NCBI RefSeq assembly: GCF_009498235.1
Contig: NZ_CP044205.1
Coordinates: 181,716-245,715, forward strand
Origin: Candidatus Methylospira mobilis
GTDB lineage: Bacteria > Pseudomonadota > Gammaproteobacteria > Methylococcales > Methylococcaceae
Length of the DNA: 64,000 bases
Reading direction: 5' to 3'
In this document: positions 15,173 to 27,047 of the stretch, piece by piece
Layout: every line of letters starts with the position of its first letter
Numbering within the stretch: the first letter of the stretch is position 1
The notes under the pieces: generated by a model
Databases searched by the model: none
What the model was told of the DNA's origin: nothing
The model's input: the letters and a program-made list of their open reading frames with translations, nothing else
Translations under genes and position numbers: made by a program

Positions 15173-15970
15173 ATGTATTTTAGTGTTATAACCCCAGAAG
15201 AACGCTTGTTGCGACAAGCCGCGCATGAATTGGCGCAATCTGCCGTGCATCAATATGCCGTGCATCAATGGATATGGAAGTTTTTTCCGGGCAGCGCAGA
15301 CAAGAAGCGCGATTTTATTTTTCGCCGTCATGAGCTTGACCAGATGCCGCGTTTTTATGTGGTGTCGCAACGTCCACCCACCGCATTTAGCGAAGCGTGG
15401 CAGGTACAAAGCCGCGTCTACGATCCGCAATTGCAGGAAGGGCAACGCTTGTCTTTTCAGCTCCGCGCTAATCCGGTTGTTGAACGCCCAGGCGACCCGG
15501 TTCTGGACGAGGAGGGCCAGCCGAAGAAGCGGAATTCAGGAAAGCATGCCGGTAAGATCAAGCGCAAGGTAATCCGTCATGACGTGGTGATGCAAGCCAA
15601 AAAACAGTTGCTGGCAGAACATGGATGCAGCAAAGAAGCGAGATGGTCGGACTGGGAGGACGAGATCAACAAGCCGTTGCTATATGAGTTGGTACAAAAG
15701 CATTGCGGCGAATGGCTCGACGCGGTAGCGAAAAGAAGTGGCTTTGAAATCGCGCTAACGGATGAAGAAGAACCGCAACGCAAACTGCAAGTGGATGCCT
15801 ATGAACAAAGCAAGGCAGGCAAGCGCGATCATAATATTCGTTTTAGTACCGTGGATTTTTCAGGCGAGCTGATTGTGACTGATTCTGAATTATTCCATCT
15901 GGCGCTATGTAACGGATTAGGTCACGCCAAAGCCTTTGGCTGTGGACTGATGCTGGTTCGACGCGCATGA
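15173..15970 (+). CDS. cas6e: crRNA-processing endoribonuclease Cas6e (CasE)
   Basis: Cuts the array transcript 3' of each repeat hairpin and stays bound to the crRNA. The 265 residues begin MYFSVITPEERLLRQAAHEL. His31 in AVHQWIWKFFP corresponds by position to the catalytic histidine of E. coli CasE. The C-terminal glycine-rich loop reads NGLGHAKAFGCGLMLV, the RAMP signature. It is longer than E. coli CasE (199 residues), with extra charged sequence around residues 110-145. The hairpins of both array repeats and the degenerate repeats before cas3 are its expected substrates. Confidence 0.95.
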   Translation: MYFSVITPEERLLRQAAHELAQSAVHQYAVHQWIWKFFPGSADKKRDFIFRRHELDQMPRFYVVSQRPPTAFSEAWQVQSRVYDPQLQEGQRLSFQLRANPVVERPGDPVLDEEGQPKKRNSGKHAGKIKRKVIRHDVVMQAKKQLLAEHGCSKEARWSDWEDEINKPLLYELVQKHCGEWLDAVAKRSGFEIALTDEEEPQRKLQVDAYEQSKAGKRDHNIRFSTVDFSGELIVTDSELFHLALCNGLGHAKAFGCGLMLVRRA

Positions 15971-16009
15971 TTAATACGATTGACAGATACCTTGAACAGG
16001 AGCCATCTC

Positions 16010-16243
16010 ATGCAGGCAATCCTCACCAGTAAAGGCCAACACCCTGCCCAAACCGTTGCGGGACAGCTGCATCTTCAGTCGGGAGACCGGGTCGATTTTG
16101 TGATTGACCAGGCCGGCTGTGTGCATTTGGTACCAGTAACAATGCCCATCACTCGCCTGAAAGGCATGACGCCGCCGCCGGACAAATCGCTCAGTCTGGA
16201 AGAAATGGATAGCGCTATCGCCAGCGGGGCGAGCCGGAAATGA
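16010..16243 (+). CDS. AbrB/MazE-type swapped-hairpin antitoxin-like protein
   Basis: A 77-residue protein starting MQAILTSKGQ, with AGQLHLQSGDRVDFVIDQAG in the AbrB/SpoVT DNA-binding fold found in VapB and MazE antitoxins. The start at 16010 has AGGAG seven bases upstream (15998-16002); an in-frame upstream start at 15980 lacks one. It follows cas6e by 39 bp on the same strand. The next gene overlaps its stop by ATGA, but that gene is a zinc-ribbon protein rather than a toxin, so the partner of this antitoxin is not obvious. Confidence 0.75.
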   Translation: MQAILTSKGQHPAQTVAGQLHLQSGDRVDFVIDQAGCVHLVPVTMPITRLKGMTPPPDKSLSLEEMDSAIASGASRK

Positions 16244-16479
16244 TGGATTTGGACTGCCCGCTGTGCGGAGGAAAAAAGGCAGCCGGTACTACTTCGTTTA
16301 CCGTCGATCTCGGTTTTGGCGTCGTGGTAGTAAGGCATGTACCCGCGCAGGTTTGTTCATTATGCGGGGAGGCATGGATTGAGGATGCGACTGCCGAACA
16401 GTTGGAAACGGTTGTCGAAAGTGCGCGTTTGTCTCATCAGGCCGTGAAAGTAGCGGAATTTACCGATATTGCAGCCTGA
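16240..16479 (+). CDS. YgiT-type zinc-ribbon protein
   Basis: A 79-residue protein with two CxxC zinc knuckles, CPLCGGKK near residue 6 and CSLCGEAW near residue 39, the pattern of the YgiT/MqsA N-terminal domain. The MqsA helix-turn-helix half is absent, and after the ribbon there is only a short helical tail. Such stand-alone YgiT-type proteins usually accompany a small RelE- or DUF4258-like toxin. None is present here; its neighbours are an AbrB-type antitoxin in an overlapping operon and a VapC toxin on the other strand. It may be a leftover antitoxin. Confidence 0.75.
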   Translation: MMDLDCPLCGGKKAAGTTSFTVDLGFGVVVVRHVPAQVCSLCGEAWIEDATAEQLETVVESARLSHQAVKVAEFTDIAA

Positions 16480-16528
16480 TTGCCATGCTTCCGCCTTCAA
16501 CGCCCATTCCGGGGAAATACTCCTGTTC

Positions 16529-16951
16529 TCAAACACCGACCCAAGGGTTGAGCGTCGGAACGCCGGTAGGCTCAAAATCCGCCACGTTACGCGTTACCAC
16601 GACCATGCCGTGTACCAGCGCCGTCGCGGCTATCAACCCGTCGCGAAGCGGGCGCGGGTCAGGCACATGGAGCCGGGCGCTACGTTGGGCGACAGCGCTA
16701 TCGACAGTCAGTATGCGACCGGCGAAGGCGGGCAAAACATGGTGATCCAGCCATGCCCTGAATACCGTTCCCTGCGACGGGTCGCGGCGCTCAGCCAGCA
16801 ATATGCCAATCTCCAGCTCCTGAATGCTCATTGCGGAAAGATACAAATCGTTGGCATCTACACTGTCGGCCCAATTGGCGACGTGAACATCCGCTTTTCC
16901 CATCCGGACTTTCCTCAGTTCGGATACGACATTGGTATCGAGCACGTACAT
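16529..16951 (-). CDS. vapC: VapC-type PIN-domain ribonuclease toxin
   Basis: A 140-residue PIN-domain endoribonuclease, expected to cleave tRNA or other RNA. The acidic metal-binding residues are all present: D5 (MYVLDTN), E45 (MSIQELEIG), D104 (PLRDGLIAATAL) and D125 (TRNVADFE). The fold resembles FitB/VapC. It is the second gene of a minus-strand pair; its ATG shares one base with the TGA of the antitoxin (TGATG). The pair interrupts the cas operon between cas6e and cas1, in the opposite orientation. Confidence 0.9.
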   Translation of the reverse strand: MYVLDTNVVSELRKVRMGKADVHVANWADSVDANDLYLSAMSIQELEIGILLAERRDPSQGTVFRAWLDHHVLPAFAGRILTVDSAVAQRSARLHVPDPRPLRDGLIAATALVHGMVVVTRNVADFEPTGVPTLNPWVGV

Positions 16952-17205
16952 CAGGAGAGATCGGCCGCCTGTGCGGGATCGCGTAATGGCGCTATCTCAA
17001 GCTCAATGTCTTCGCTGCCGGGCAGTGCCAGCAGGTCGGCAATCTTCGTGCGTCCGCCAGTGATTTTCCTGTACTCGTCAAAGGTCAGCAGCACATGCGC
17101 CGGTTGACCTCGATCAGTGATAAATACCGGGCCGACCAGTGCGGCTTTCTTGGCTCTGCCGGTATCCTGATTAAACTCGCGGCTTGATAGCGTTGTAATG
17201 GTCAT
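16951..17205 (-). CDS. Phd/YefM-type antitoxin
   Basis: An 84-residue antitoxin. MTITTLSSREFNQDTGRAKK is the conserved Phd/YefM DNA-binding N-terminus, and FITDRGQPAHVLLTFDEY the core strand. The C-terminal tail EDIELEIAPLRD should bind and block the VapC encoded next. I take the ATG at 17205; an in-frame GTG at 17211 adds two residues. The promoter would lie in 17206-17322, divergent from cas1. In such pairs the complex usually represses its own promoter, so it could also influence cas1 and cas2 expression here. Confidence 0.87.
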   Translation of the reverse strand: MTITTLSSREFNQDTGRAKKAALVGPVFITDRGQPAHVLLTFDEYRKITGGRTKIADLLALPGSEDIELEIAPLRDPAQAADLS

Positions 17206-17322
17206 GACCACGCTTCGTATTTGTGAATAATGTTGCTACGTTACTACAATCTATACTTTCCATGCAAGAGGATGTAGGCTTATCTATATGATGCCGACTG
17301 ATCGATTACCAAGGCCATTGCA

Positions 17323-18517
<1,195 letters not shown>

Positions 18518-18675
18518 TAAATGAATAAAAACCGTTTGGTAAAATGCATAAACGGCTCTTTAAAAAAATGCAAGTTATTGATTGATGGCGCTATTGTTTT
18601 TGCGAAATATGGGGTTTTATTCGGTAAAATCTGAAAGCGTAAAATTTTTAGTTGTGCCAATAGTTTACAATTAGT
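18518..18675 (+). promoter_or_regulatory. CRISPR leader with IHF-like site
   Basis: An AT-rich 158-bp leader between cas2 and the first repeat, in the same orientation as E. coli leaders. CAAGTTATTGATT at 18570-18582 is a perfect match, on the reverse strand, to the IHF consensus WATCAANNNNTTR. IHF bends the leader for Cas1-Cas2 integration. A TACAAT (18666-18671) just before the first repeat and a TAAAAT (18625-18630) are possible -10 elements; no strong -35 goes with either. Confidence 0.75.
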
Positions 18676-21600
18676 GCGTTCCCCACGCCAGTGGGGATGA
18701 ACCGGCTAGTGTGGCGTTTGTTGCTGTTACCCCAAAGCGTTCCCCACGCCAGTGGGGATGAACCGCGTGTCGCCATCTTTCGTGAAACCTGCCGGGAGCG
18801 TTCCCCACGCCAGTGGGGATGAACCGTTATCCCACACTCAATGGAAAAGGCGACAGTCGCGTTCCCCACGCCAGTGGGGATGAACCGGCCGACGTGGTAC
18901 ACGCGATTATCGCGGCAGGGCGTTCCCCACGCCAGTGGGGATGAACCGTTATCCCACACTCAATGGAAAAGGCAAATCTAGCGTTCCCCACGCCAGTGGG
19001 GATGAACCGGCATGTCGATGTATCCGCTCGCCAGCGCCATCGCGTTCCCCACGCCAGTGGGGATGAACCGGGGCTTTATCCCAGAGACGAGAAACGAATT
19101 CAGCGTTCCCCACGCCAGTGGGGATGAACCGTCGTCGGCCCGAAGCCGGCGCGGCGTATGACGGCGTTCCCCACGCCAGTGGGGATGAACCAGAACCAGG
19201 AGGATGCCGCAGCTTATCGTTCTCGCGTTCCCCACGCCAGTGGGGATGAACCGGCTGGCAGCCGGTGAAAACGAATAGAATGCCGGCGTTCCCCACGCCA
19301 GTGGGGATGAACCGTATGGGTATGAGGTTAATAGAACTAATCCACAGCGTTCCCCACGCCAGTGGGGATGAACCGAACATACACTTCTGGTGATATTCAC
19401 ATCAGAAGCGTTCCCCACGCCAGTGGGGATGAACCGTCATCAATTCTACATGTGAGATCATCTAATGTGCGTTCCCCACGCCAGTGGGGATGAACCGGTT
19501 GAGGCTATCATAATGATAGCCTCCCGAAAGCGTTCCCCACGCCAGTGGGGATGAACCGAATGCCATTGAATGGTTTCAAAATACGCTTGAGCGTTCCCCA
19601 CGCCAGTGGGGATGAACCGCACATGGAAAGCCGCAGGAGACCATAGAAAAAGCGTTCCCCACGCCAGTGGGGATGAACCGAAATGCGCGTGTCGCCCACC
19701 ATTCAATATCAAGCGTTCCCCACGCCAGTGGGGATGAACCGACCTGATGCCTGCTCTCGCGTCCATCCCATAGGCGTTCCCCACGCCAGTGGGGATGAAC
19801 CGTTGATTGCTGGCGAAATACCAGAGAAAGAGCGGCGTTCCCCACGCCAGTGGGGATGAACCGTGGCATCCGACATAAACCCAGCATCAACAGATGCGTT
19901 CCCCACGCCAGTGGGGATGAACCGCCCCTCAAGCGTTTTATTCGGGTCGAGATATAGCGTTCCCCACGCCAGTGGGGATGAACCGGATTCGCAATGAAAA
20001 CTCACGATTTAATACAGGCGTTCCCCACGCCAGTGGGGATGAACCGATTCCCACGCAGCGTCAGTCCAATCAAAACTTGCGTTCCCCACGCCAGTGGGGA
20101 TGAACCGGATTGCTGTCGGCGGAGGCGCTGATGGCGGCGGCGTTCCCCACGCCAGTGGGGATGAACCGCCTCCCGTTCCTGGGCAAGATCAATGCTGTCC
20201 GCGTTCCCCACGCCAGTGGGGATGAACCGTCGATGCCGGGCGTGGGCGATGCCGATGGCGGGCGTTCCCCACGCCAGTGGGGATGAACCGATCGAGCGGC
20301 TCTGTCCGCATCCAGATCCAACGCGTTCCCCACGCCAGTGGGGATGAACCGGGAGGATTGGTCATGGATGACGCACCCTATCAGCGTTCCCCACGCCAGT
20401 GGGGATGAACCGCTAACCGGCCCGTCTTGCGACGGCCCCACGCCGCGTTCCCCACGCCAGTGGGGATGAACCGATTGTCAGCCATGCCGGAAGACGCAGA
20501 GGTTAGCGTTCCCCACGCCAGTGGGGATGAACCGCAAACGGCGCGGGGTGAACTATGACCGAACAAGCGTTCCCCACGCCAGTGGGGATGAACCGCACCT
20601 CGATTTATACCAACGACCGCGATACCTGCGTTCCCCACGCCAGTGGGGATGAACCGTAATAGCACACAACCGGCATCGTATAGCCGTCGCGTTCCCCACG
20701 CCAGTGGGGATGAACCGGCGACTCTTGCTGGAGCAACAGATGAGCCTGTGCGTTCCCCACGCCAGTGGGGATGAACCGTCATCGTTTGATTAAAACCTAG
20801 TTATGGCGCTGCGTTCCCCACGCCAGTGGGGATGAACCGAGTTGAAAGAGTTGTGGCGCGGGCTAAATGAAGCGTTCCCCACGCCAGTGGGGATGAACCG
20901 CCATTGCTTCCTCTTCTGTTGGATTCTCTGGAGCGTTCCCCACGCCAGTGGGGATGAACCGAGTGTGGTTATGATTTTGTTGTTAAACTGAATGCGTTCC
21001 CCACGCCAGTGGGGATGAACCGCTGTGAATGGGATTGCGACAACACCAGCTGGAGCGTTCCCCACGCCAGTGGGGATGAACCGGTCTATGGCGGGCGCAT
21101 GGGCAATTCCGGGCCGCGTTCCCCACGCCAGTGGGGATGAACCGCTTGCGCGAGTATCCACATTAATGCGCGAATCGCGTTCCCCACGCCAGTGGGGATG
21201 AACCGAACACTGACGGTGCAACGGGACGAATCGACCGGCGTTCCCCACGCCAGTGGGGATGAACCCCATAATGACCGCCCGTTAAATAGTGATCGCCCGC
21301 GTTCCCCACGCCAGTGGGGATGAACCGTTATCCTACCCCTCCGTTCGGAGTCGGTTAACGCGTTCCCCACGCCAGTGGGGATGAACCGGCGTCCGCCAGT
21401 CCGTGGGCGTGTTTTCCCAGGCGTTCCCCACGCCAGTGGGGATGAACCGCCGCACGTTCTTCATCGCGCTGGATCGTCCAGGCGTTCCCCACGCCAGTGG
21501 GGATGAACCGCTGGGATGAATCGTCATGGCACCCGATTGATCCGCGTTCCCCACGCCAGTGGGGATGAACCGGCCATTATTGATGCGGGGCGCATCAATA

Positions 21601-24600
21601 AAACGCGTTCCCCACGCCAGTGGGGATGAACCGGCATGGAGGCAGGATCATGCGGCGTGAAGATCGCGTTCCCCACGCCAGTGGGGATGAACCGACTGGA
21701 TTTGCTGCACGCGCTGGTTTGTCAGCGCGTTCCCCACGCCAGTGGGGATGAACCGCATCCGCCCATGACGACGGTTGCGCGGATGAAGCGTTCCCCACGC
21801 CAGTGGGGATGAACCGGGTAAGAACAAGGATCAAATCAGACAATTGGTGCGTTCCCCACGCCAGTGGGGATGAACCGCCACCATGCTACCCGATATTCCC
21901 ATGGGTGGAGCGTTCCCCACGCCAGTGGGGATGAACCGCATCATCTTTTCCCGGCGGCGCTTGAATAATCGCGTTCCCCACGCCAGTGGGGATGAACCGC
22001 GCAGCGCCGTTTCGGCATATCGCGTTCGCGCGCGTTCCCCACGCCAGTGGGGATGAACCGCGCAGCGCCGTTTCGGCATATCGCGTTCGCGCGCGTTCCC
22101 CACGCCAGTGGGGATGAACCGCAACCCCCTATGTTCAAACGGGATGGACGCGCGCGTTCCCCACGCCAGTGGGGATGAACCGAGCATGGAAAAGGAGAGC
22201 GTCGATGGCTCGTAGCGTTCCCCACGCCAGTGGGGATGAACCGTCGGATCACCCGGCGTTCACCGGTTTGGTGATGCGTTCCCCACGCCAGTGGGGATGA
22301 ACCGGTTATGGTTTCGTCCACAATCGCGTGCAACGCGCGTTCCCCACGCCAGTGGGGATGAACCGACGCGTCCGCCATCGCTGCTACTGCGGCTCCTGCG
22401 TTCCCCACGCCAGTGGGGATGAACCGTCCGAAAAAATCTCGCGCATCTCTGGAATATCGCGTTCCCCACGCCAGTGGGGATGAACCAGCGGCGCATATGG
22501 GTTTCGAACTCGCGGTAACGCGTTCCCCACGCCAGTGGGGATGAACCGTTGACGAGCAGATTGCGGAACTGCACCGCCAAGCGTTCCCCACGCCAGTGGG
22601 GATGAACCGGGTTCAGCCATTACGTTCCTCTGTTGTGCAGCGCGTTCCCCACGCCAGTGGGGATGAACCGACGTATAGACAATCATATGCCCAATGTCAA
22701 AAGCGTTCCCCACGCCAGTGGGGATGAACCGACAGGGCAGCAAGCGCCCTGTCCTTCTACTTCGCGTTCCCCACGCCAGTGGGGATGAACCGCTACAGAT
22801 GCGGTAAGAAATATTTTGTCTCAAGCGTTCCCCACGCCAGTGGGGATGAACCGGAGAAAACATGGTTACTGAAACTCAACGTAAAGCGTTCCCCACGCCA
22901 GTGGGGATGAACCGACCATCGACAAACTTTATGCGACCGTTCAGAAGCGTTCCCCACGCCAATGGGGATGAACCGGCTAACCGGAACCTGAGACGGGTCA
23001 AGGTAAGGCGTTCCCCACGCCAGTGGGGATGAACCGTATGATTGTAAGCTGTACCGCTTGTTCCAGATGCGTTCCCCACGCCAGTGGGGATGAACCGACT
23101 TGATGAGTATCGGTGAGGACTAAGCCAGGGCGTTCCCCACGCCAGTGGGGATGAACCGGCCCGTTCAGCATGAAAAACCTCATGATTATCGCGTTCCCCA
23201 CGCCAGTGGGGATGAACCGCGTTCTTACCCGTTTTCGTGGTCCAGCTATGCGCGTTCCCCACGCCAGTGGGGATGAACCGCAACTGCCGCAAGAGAAAAC
23301 AATAGAACTTTAGCGTTCCCCACGCCAGTGGGGATGAACCGGTGTTAGGGTCTACCGTACAGAAAGATAAGCGGCGTTCCCCACGCCAGTGGGGATGAAC
23401 CGTAAAATCATATTATACAAGAGTTTAAAAATATGCGTTCCCCACGCCAGTGGGGATGAACCTGCTATGAAAATAGCCCCTACCGGAAGTATCAAGCGTT
23501 CCCCACGCCAGTGGGGATGAACCGGGTATCGGCTGCGCGAATGGCTGCTGCCTATGGCGTTCCCCACGCCAGTGGGGATGAACCGCTTCCGCATCCATGC
23601 GCGTGAAGAATGCGATGGCGTTCCCCACGCCAGTGGGGATGAACCAGAATTCGGCGCTGCGTCGGCCGTTGAGGTTGCGCGTTCCCCACGCCAGTGGGGA
23701 TGAACCGGCGGATGGTGGTGACCGCGCCGCCGTTGGGCAGCGTTCCCCACGCCAGTGGGGATGAACCGGTTTCATTCCCGCCCAAGGGTGCGACGCTGCA
23801 GCGTTCCCCACGCCAGTGGGGATGAACCGCTGAACCTGCAGTTGTCAAAGCGCCTGTTGATGCGTTCCCCACGCCAGTGGGGATGAACCGTTTCAAATCA
23901 GTAGCAACAGCGCTTTATTTATGCGTTCCCCACGCCAGTGGGGATGAACCGACATCGCCATCATCGCCGCCTACATGGATCAGGCGTTCCCCATGCCAGT
24001 GGGGATGAACCGCCGGGTAATCATCGGCGGTCTGGGGCCGGTGAGCGTTCCCCACGCCAGTGGGGATGAACCGAGGTAGAAACATCGGCTAACGGAAGTA
24101 TGCACGCGTTCCCCACGCCAGTGGGGATGAACCGCCCGTGGAATCGTGCAAAATTGGCCAACTGTGGCGTTCCCCACGCCAGTGGGGATGAACCGGATGA
24201 TGACGATAAACAACAGCAATCGATACAGCGTTCCCCACGCCAGTGGGGATGAACCGCGACAAACACGCCGAAAAAATAGTGCTGCACGGCGTTCCCCACG
24301 CCAGTGGGGATGAACCGCAAATGGTACGCGGGCTGCTTGGATTAGTTGTGCGTTCCCCACGCCAGTGGGGATGAACCGCTGGATGGTGGTTCAGCGGCGG
24401 CGCTGATCGCGCGTTCCCCACGCCAGTGGGGATGAACCGACAGTGGCGTTCGAGTGGCTTACCGGAAGTGAGCGTTCCCCACGCCAGTGGGGATGAACCG
24501 AATATTTGAGAGTCGCGCAACTTACCAGCGGCGCGTTCCCCACGCCAGTGGGGATGAACCGCAGCAGAGGCGTTTCTCGACTCTCAAGCGTCCGCGTTCC

Positions 24601-25109
24601 CCACGCCAGTGGGGATGAACCGTTATCATCAGATCCAGAATCGCCCTATGACGGGCGTTCCCCACGCCAGTGGGGATGAACCGCGGCACTATCGCCCTCT
24701 ATATCGGCGGTCAGCGCGTTCCCCACGCCAGTGGGGATGAACCCGGAGAACATGCCGGACGCAACCCGCATATTCTGCGTTCCCCACGCCAGTGGGGATG
24801 AACCAATTGCTTTTGTTGTATCGGCAACAATCGGAATGCGTTCCCCACGCCAGTGGGGATGAAGCGATTTGCAGCTCTGTCATGCTGTGCTCTATTCCGC
24901 GTTCCCCACGCCAGTGGGGATGAACCGGCCCAATATGGCAGTTCTAACCACCTCCGGGCGCGTTCCCCACGCCAGTGGGGATGAACCGGGCGATAGCAGC
25001 GGCGTCAGTCAAATACTCGCGCGTTCCCCACTCCAGTGGGGATGAACCGTCCAGCAAGATGTTGCGGTACTTTTTGTTGGAGTGTTCCCCACACCATGGG
25101 GATGAACCA
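18676..25109 (+). CRISPR. Type I-E CRISPR array, 106 repeats
   Basis: The repeat is 29 bp, GCGTTCCCCACGCCAGTGG followed by GGATGAACCG, with the inner palindrome expected for Cas6e. The period is 61 bp, so spacers are 32 bp; counting positions gives 106 repeats and 105 spacers, with one 33-bp spacer at 21511-21543. The first repeat is at 18676-18704 and the last, degenerate and one base short, at 25082-25109. Repeat variants cluster at the far (old) end: changes near 24868 (GAAGCG) and 25030 (ACTCC), plus isolated SNPs near 22965 and 23994. Two adjacent spacers are identical (22000-22031 and 22061-22092). The orientation matches the leader on the left next to cas2. Confidence 0.98.
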
Positions 25110-25441
25110 CTGTTCATCAGTGTTGCGAATCAGCTAAGGCTCAATACGGATATCAGCGGCTTGGGAGACAAGCGTTTGCAATAGCGCATGCAGTAAAGAT
25201 TTTCCACGTTTCTTCATGTTATGCACAAATTCGAAAGGTTCAGTCGGCAGGCGAGACCGGCTGTTTTCTGCATACCCTGAAACTTAGCCGGTATGCTATG
25301 CGGGCGGCTTCATCTATCGTTTCGGTATTTGCGGAACCGGCCCGCGTTTTTCAATATCCCAATCAACACTTTCCAAAACATCGATTAAACGTGTCTGGTA
25401 TCATCCTCTTCAGCCGATAATATCGAAACGGAGAATACGTC
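25110..25441. other. Intergenic region after the array
   Basis: 332 bp without a clear gene. On the minus strand a short open frame ends with TAG at 25134-25136 and reads NMKKRGKSLLHALLQTL; it could be the tail of a lost gene, but it has no start or recognisable family. GATAAT near 25416 and GGAG near 25431 are possible promoter and ribosome elements for the gene at 25442. Confidence 0.35.
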
Positions 25442-25867
25442 ATGACCCGAGTTTTAGGCCTGCTGGTTGCCACCTTTATTGCTTATTTGTTGTATCACCT
25501 GTCGCGCGTTGCGACGCGCCCGGACGCTGAAAATACCGTAGCGGACGCTGTTGCGTTGCCGCCGGCAGCGAAACCGGAACCTGTCGAGCAAAGCGCGGCG
25601 GTCGAATCTCCCGTCGCGGCGAAGAAGCCGGTCCCGGCGGCGACCGTGGCTGCGGAGAAAGCGGTATTGTTGCGTAACCCGGTTGACGGGGAAACGGTAT
25701 CCGCACCGGGCAATTACCGTTTTGCCAAAAAGTGGATCAAGGAAGCGCTGGTGGCGGAAGGTTTGCTCGATAAAATCTACAAGAATTCCGAACTTGGCGA
25801 CGCCAATGCCCTCAAGGTAAAAGCGGCGCTGGAACAGTTCAGACAACTCGAAAAATACCGCGCCTAG
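25442..25867 (+). CDS. Small membrane-anchored protein of unknown function
   Basis: 141 residues. MTRVLGLLVATFIAYLLYHL is an N-terminal membrane anchor or uncleaved signal. Residues about 25-80 are a low-complexity alanine/proline/valine/glutamate linker (for example PPAAKPEPVEQSAAVE), and about 85-141 a small helical domain (YRFAKKWIKEALVAEGLLDK). I recognise no family. GGAG precedes the ATG at a good distance, and the stop is 19 bp before sucC, so it is likely the first gene of the sucC-sucD-nadE operon. Confidence 0.7.
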   Translation: MTRVLGLLVATFIAYLLYHLSRVATRPDAENTVADAVALPPAAKPEPVEQSAAVESPVAAKKPVPAATVAAEKAVLLRNPVDGETVSAPGNYRFAKKWIKEALVAEGLLDKIYKNSELGDANALKVKAALEQFRQLEKYRA

Positions 25868-25886
25868 CGTGGAAAAGATATAGACC

Positions 25887-27047
25887 ATGAATCTACACGA
25901 GTATCAGGCGAAACGCCTGTTTTCAAACTATGAAATCCCGGTCCCGGACGGACTGGCCGCCGACAGCGCCGAAGCTGCCGTTGCCTCCGTGCGGAGCCTG
26001 GGCGGCGCGCAGTGGGTGATTAAAGCGCAGATCCATGCAGGCGGGCGCGGCAAGGCCGGCGGCGTCAAACTGGTCAGCGACACTGAGCTGGCGGGAGCGT
26101 TCGCCGCCGCATTGCTGGGCGCGCGTCTGGCAACGGCGCAGACCGGCGCGCAGGGACTGCCGGTTTCCACCGTGCTGATTGAAAGCGTGCATCCGATAGC
26201 GCGCGAACTGTATTTGGGCTGTCTGGTCGATCGCAGCAGCGAAAGCGTGCTGTTCATGGCGTCCGCCGAGGGCGGCGTGGATATCGAAGAAGTTGCGCGA
26301 GAAGCGCCGGAAAAAATTCTCACGCTACGCATTAACCCTGTGCTGGGCGTGCAAGGCTGGCAATGCCGGCAACTGGGTTACGATCTCGGTTTGAGCGGCG
26401 CGCAGATCGAAAGTTTCGGACGCATCCTGTCCGGGGTTTACCGGCTGTTGATCGAAAAAGATGCAAGCCAGGTCGAAATCAATCCGCTCGTTGTGACCGT
26501 GGACGGCAGATTGCTGGCGCTGGACGCCAAGATCAATCTGGACGACAACGCGTTGTTCGCTCACCCCGATCTGGCCGCGCTGCGCGACGAACAGCAGGAA
26601 GACGCCAGGGAGAATGCCGCGCGCCTGCACGGTCTCAGCTATATTACCCTGGACGGCAATATCGGCTGCATGGTCAACGGCGCAGGGCTGGCGATGGCGA
26701 CGCTGGATTTGATCAAGCTCTATGGCGGCGAACCCGCCAACTTTCTCGATGTCGGCGGCGGCGCTACCCAGGAAAAAGTGGCCGAGGCGTTCAAGCTGAT
26801 TTTATCCGATGCAGCGGTGCGCGCGGTGCTGGTCAATATTTTCGGCGGTATCGTGCGCTGCGATCTGATTGCGGAAGGCATTATCGCCGCGGTGCGCGAA
26901 GTGGGCGTGCGCGTGCCGGTGGTGGTGCGGCTGGAAGGCACCAATGCGCCGGAGGGCCGGACATTGCTGGCGGCGTCGGGTCTGGAAATTCTGGTGGCGG
27001 AAGGCTTGGACGAAGCCGCGCGCAAAGTGGTGGAGGTGGCGGCATGA
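25887..27047 (+). CDS. sucC: Succinyl-CoA synthetase (ADP-forming) beta subunit
   Basis: With SucD it interconverts succinyl-CoA and succinate with formation of ATP in the TCA cycle. The 386 residues begin [20 protein letters not shown]. The ATP-grasp domain includes [12 protein letters not shown] and [20 protein letters not shown]. The C-terminal CoA-ligase domain has [34 protein letters not shown] and [18 protein letters not shown]. These segments are closer to SucC than to malate-CoA ligase (MtkA), but the substrate is not proven. TGA overlaps the sucD ATG (27044-27047). Confidence 0.92.
   Translation: MNLHEYQAKRLFSNYEIPVPDGLAADSAEAAVASVRSLGGAQWVIKAQIHAGGRGKAGGVKLVSDTELAGAFAAALLGARLATAQTGAQGLPVSTVLIESVHPIARELYLGCLVDRSSESVLFMASAEGGVDIEEVAREAPEKILTLRINPVLGVQGWQCRQLGYDLGLSGAQIESFGRILSGVYRLLIEKDASQVEINPLVVTVDGRLLALDAKINLDDNALFAHPDLAALRDEQQEDARENAARLHGLSYITLDGNIGCMVNGAGLAMATLDLIKLYGGEPANFLDVGGGATQEKVAEAFKLILSDAAVRAVLVNIFGGIVRCDLIAEGIIAAVREVGVRVPVVVRLEGTNAPEGRTLLAASGLEILVAEGLDEAARKVVEVAA

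Noticed and set aside
18648..24883. Many minus-strand frames rich in HPHWRGER, GSSPLAWGT and RFIPTGVGNA
   Set aside because: These are the CRISPR repeat read in three frames (the 61-bp period shifts frame each unit). They are not proteins, although such sequences are often misannotated.
26363..27043. Long N-terminal extension of sucD and, similarly, of nadE (27325-27918)
   Set aside because: These stretches are the preceding gene in another phase. Family starts match the ATGs at 27044 and 27919.
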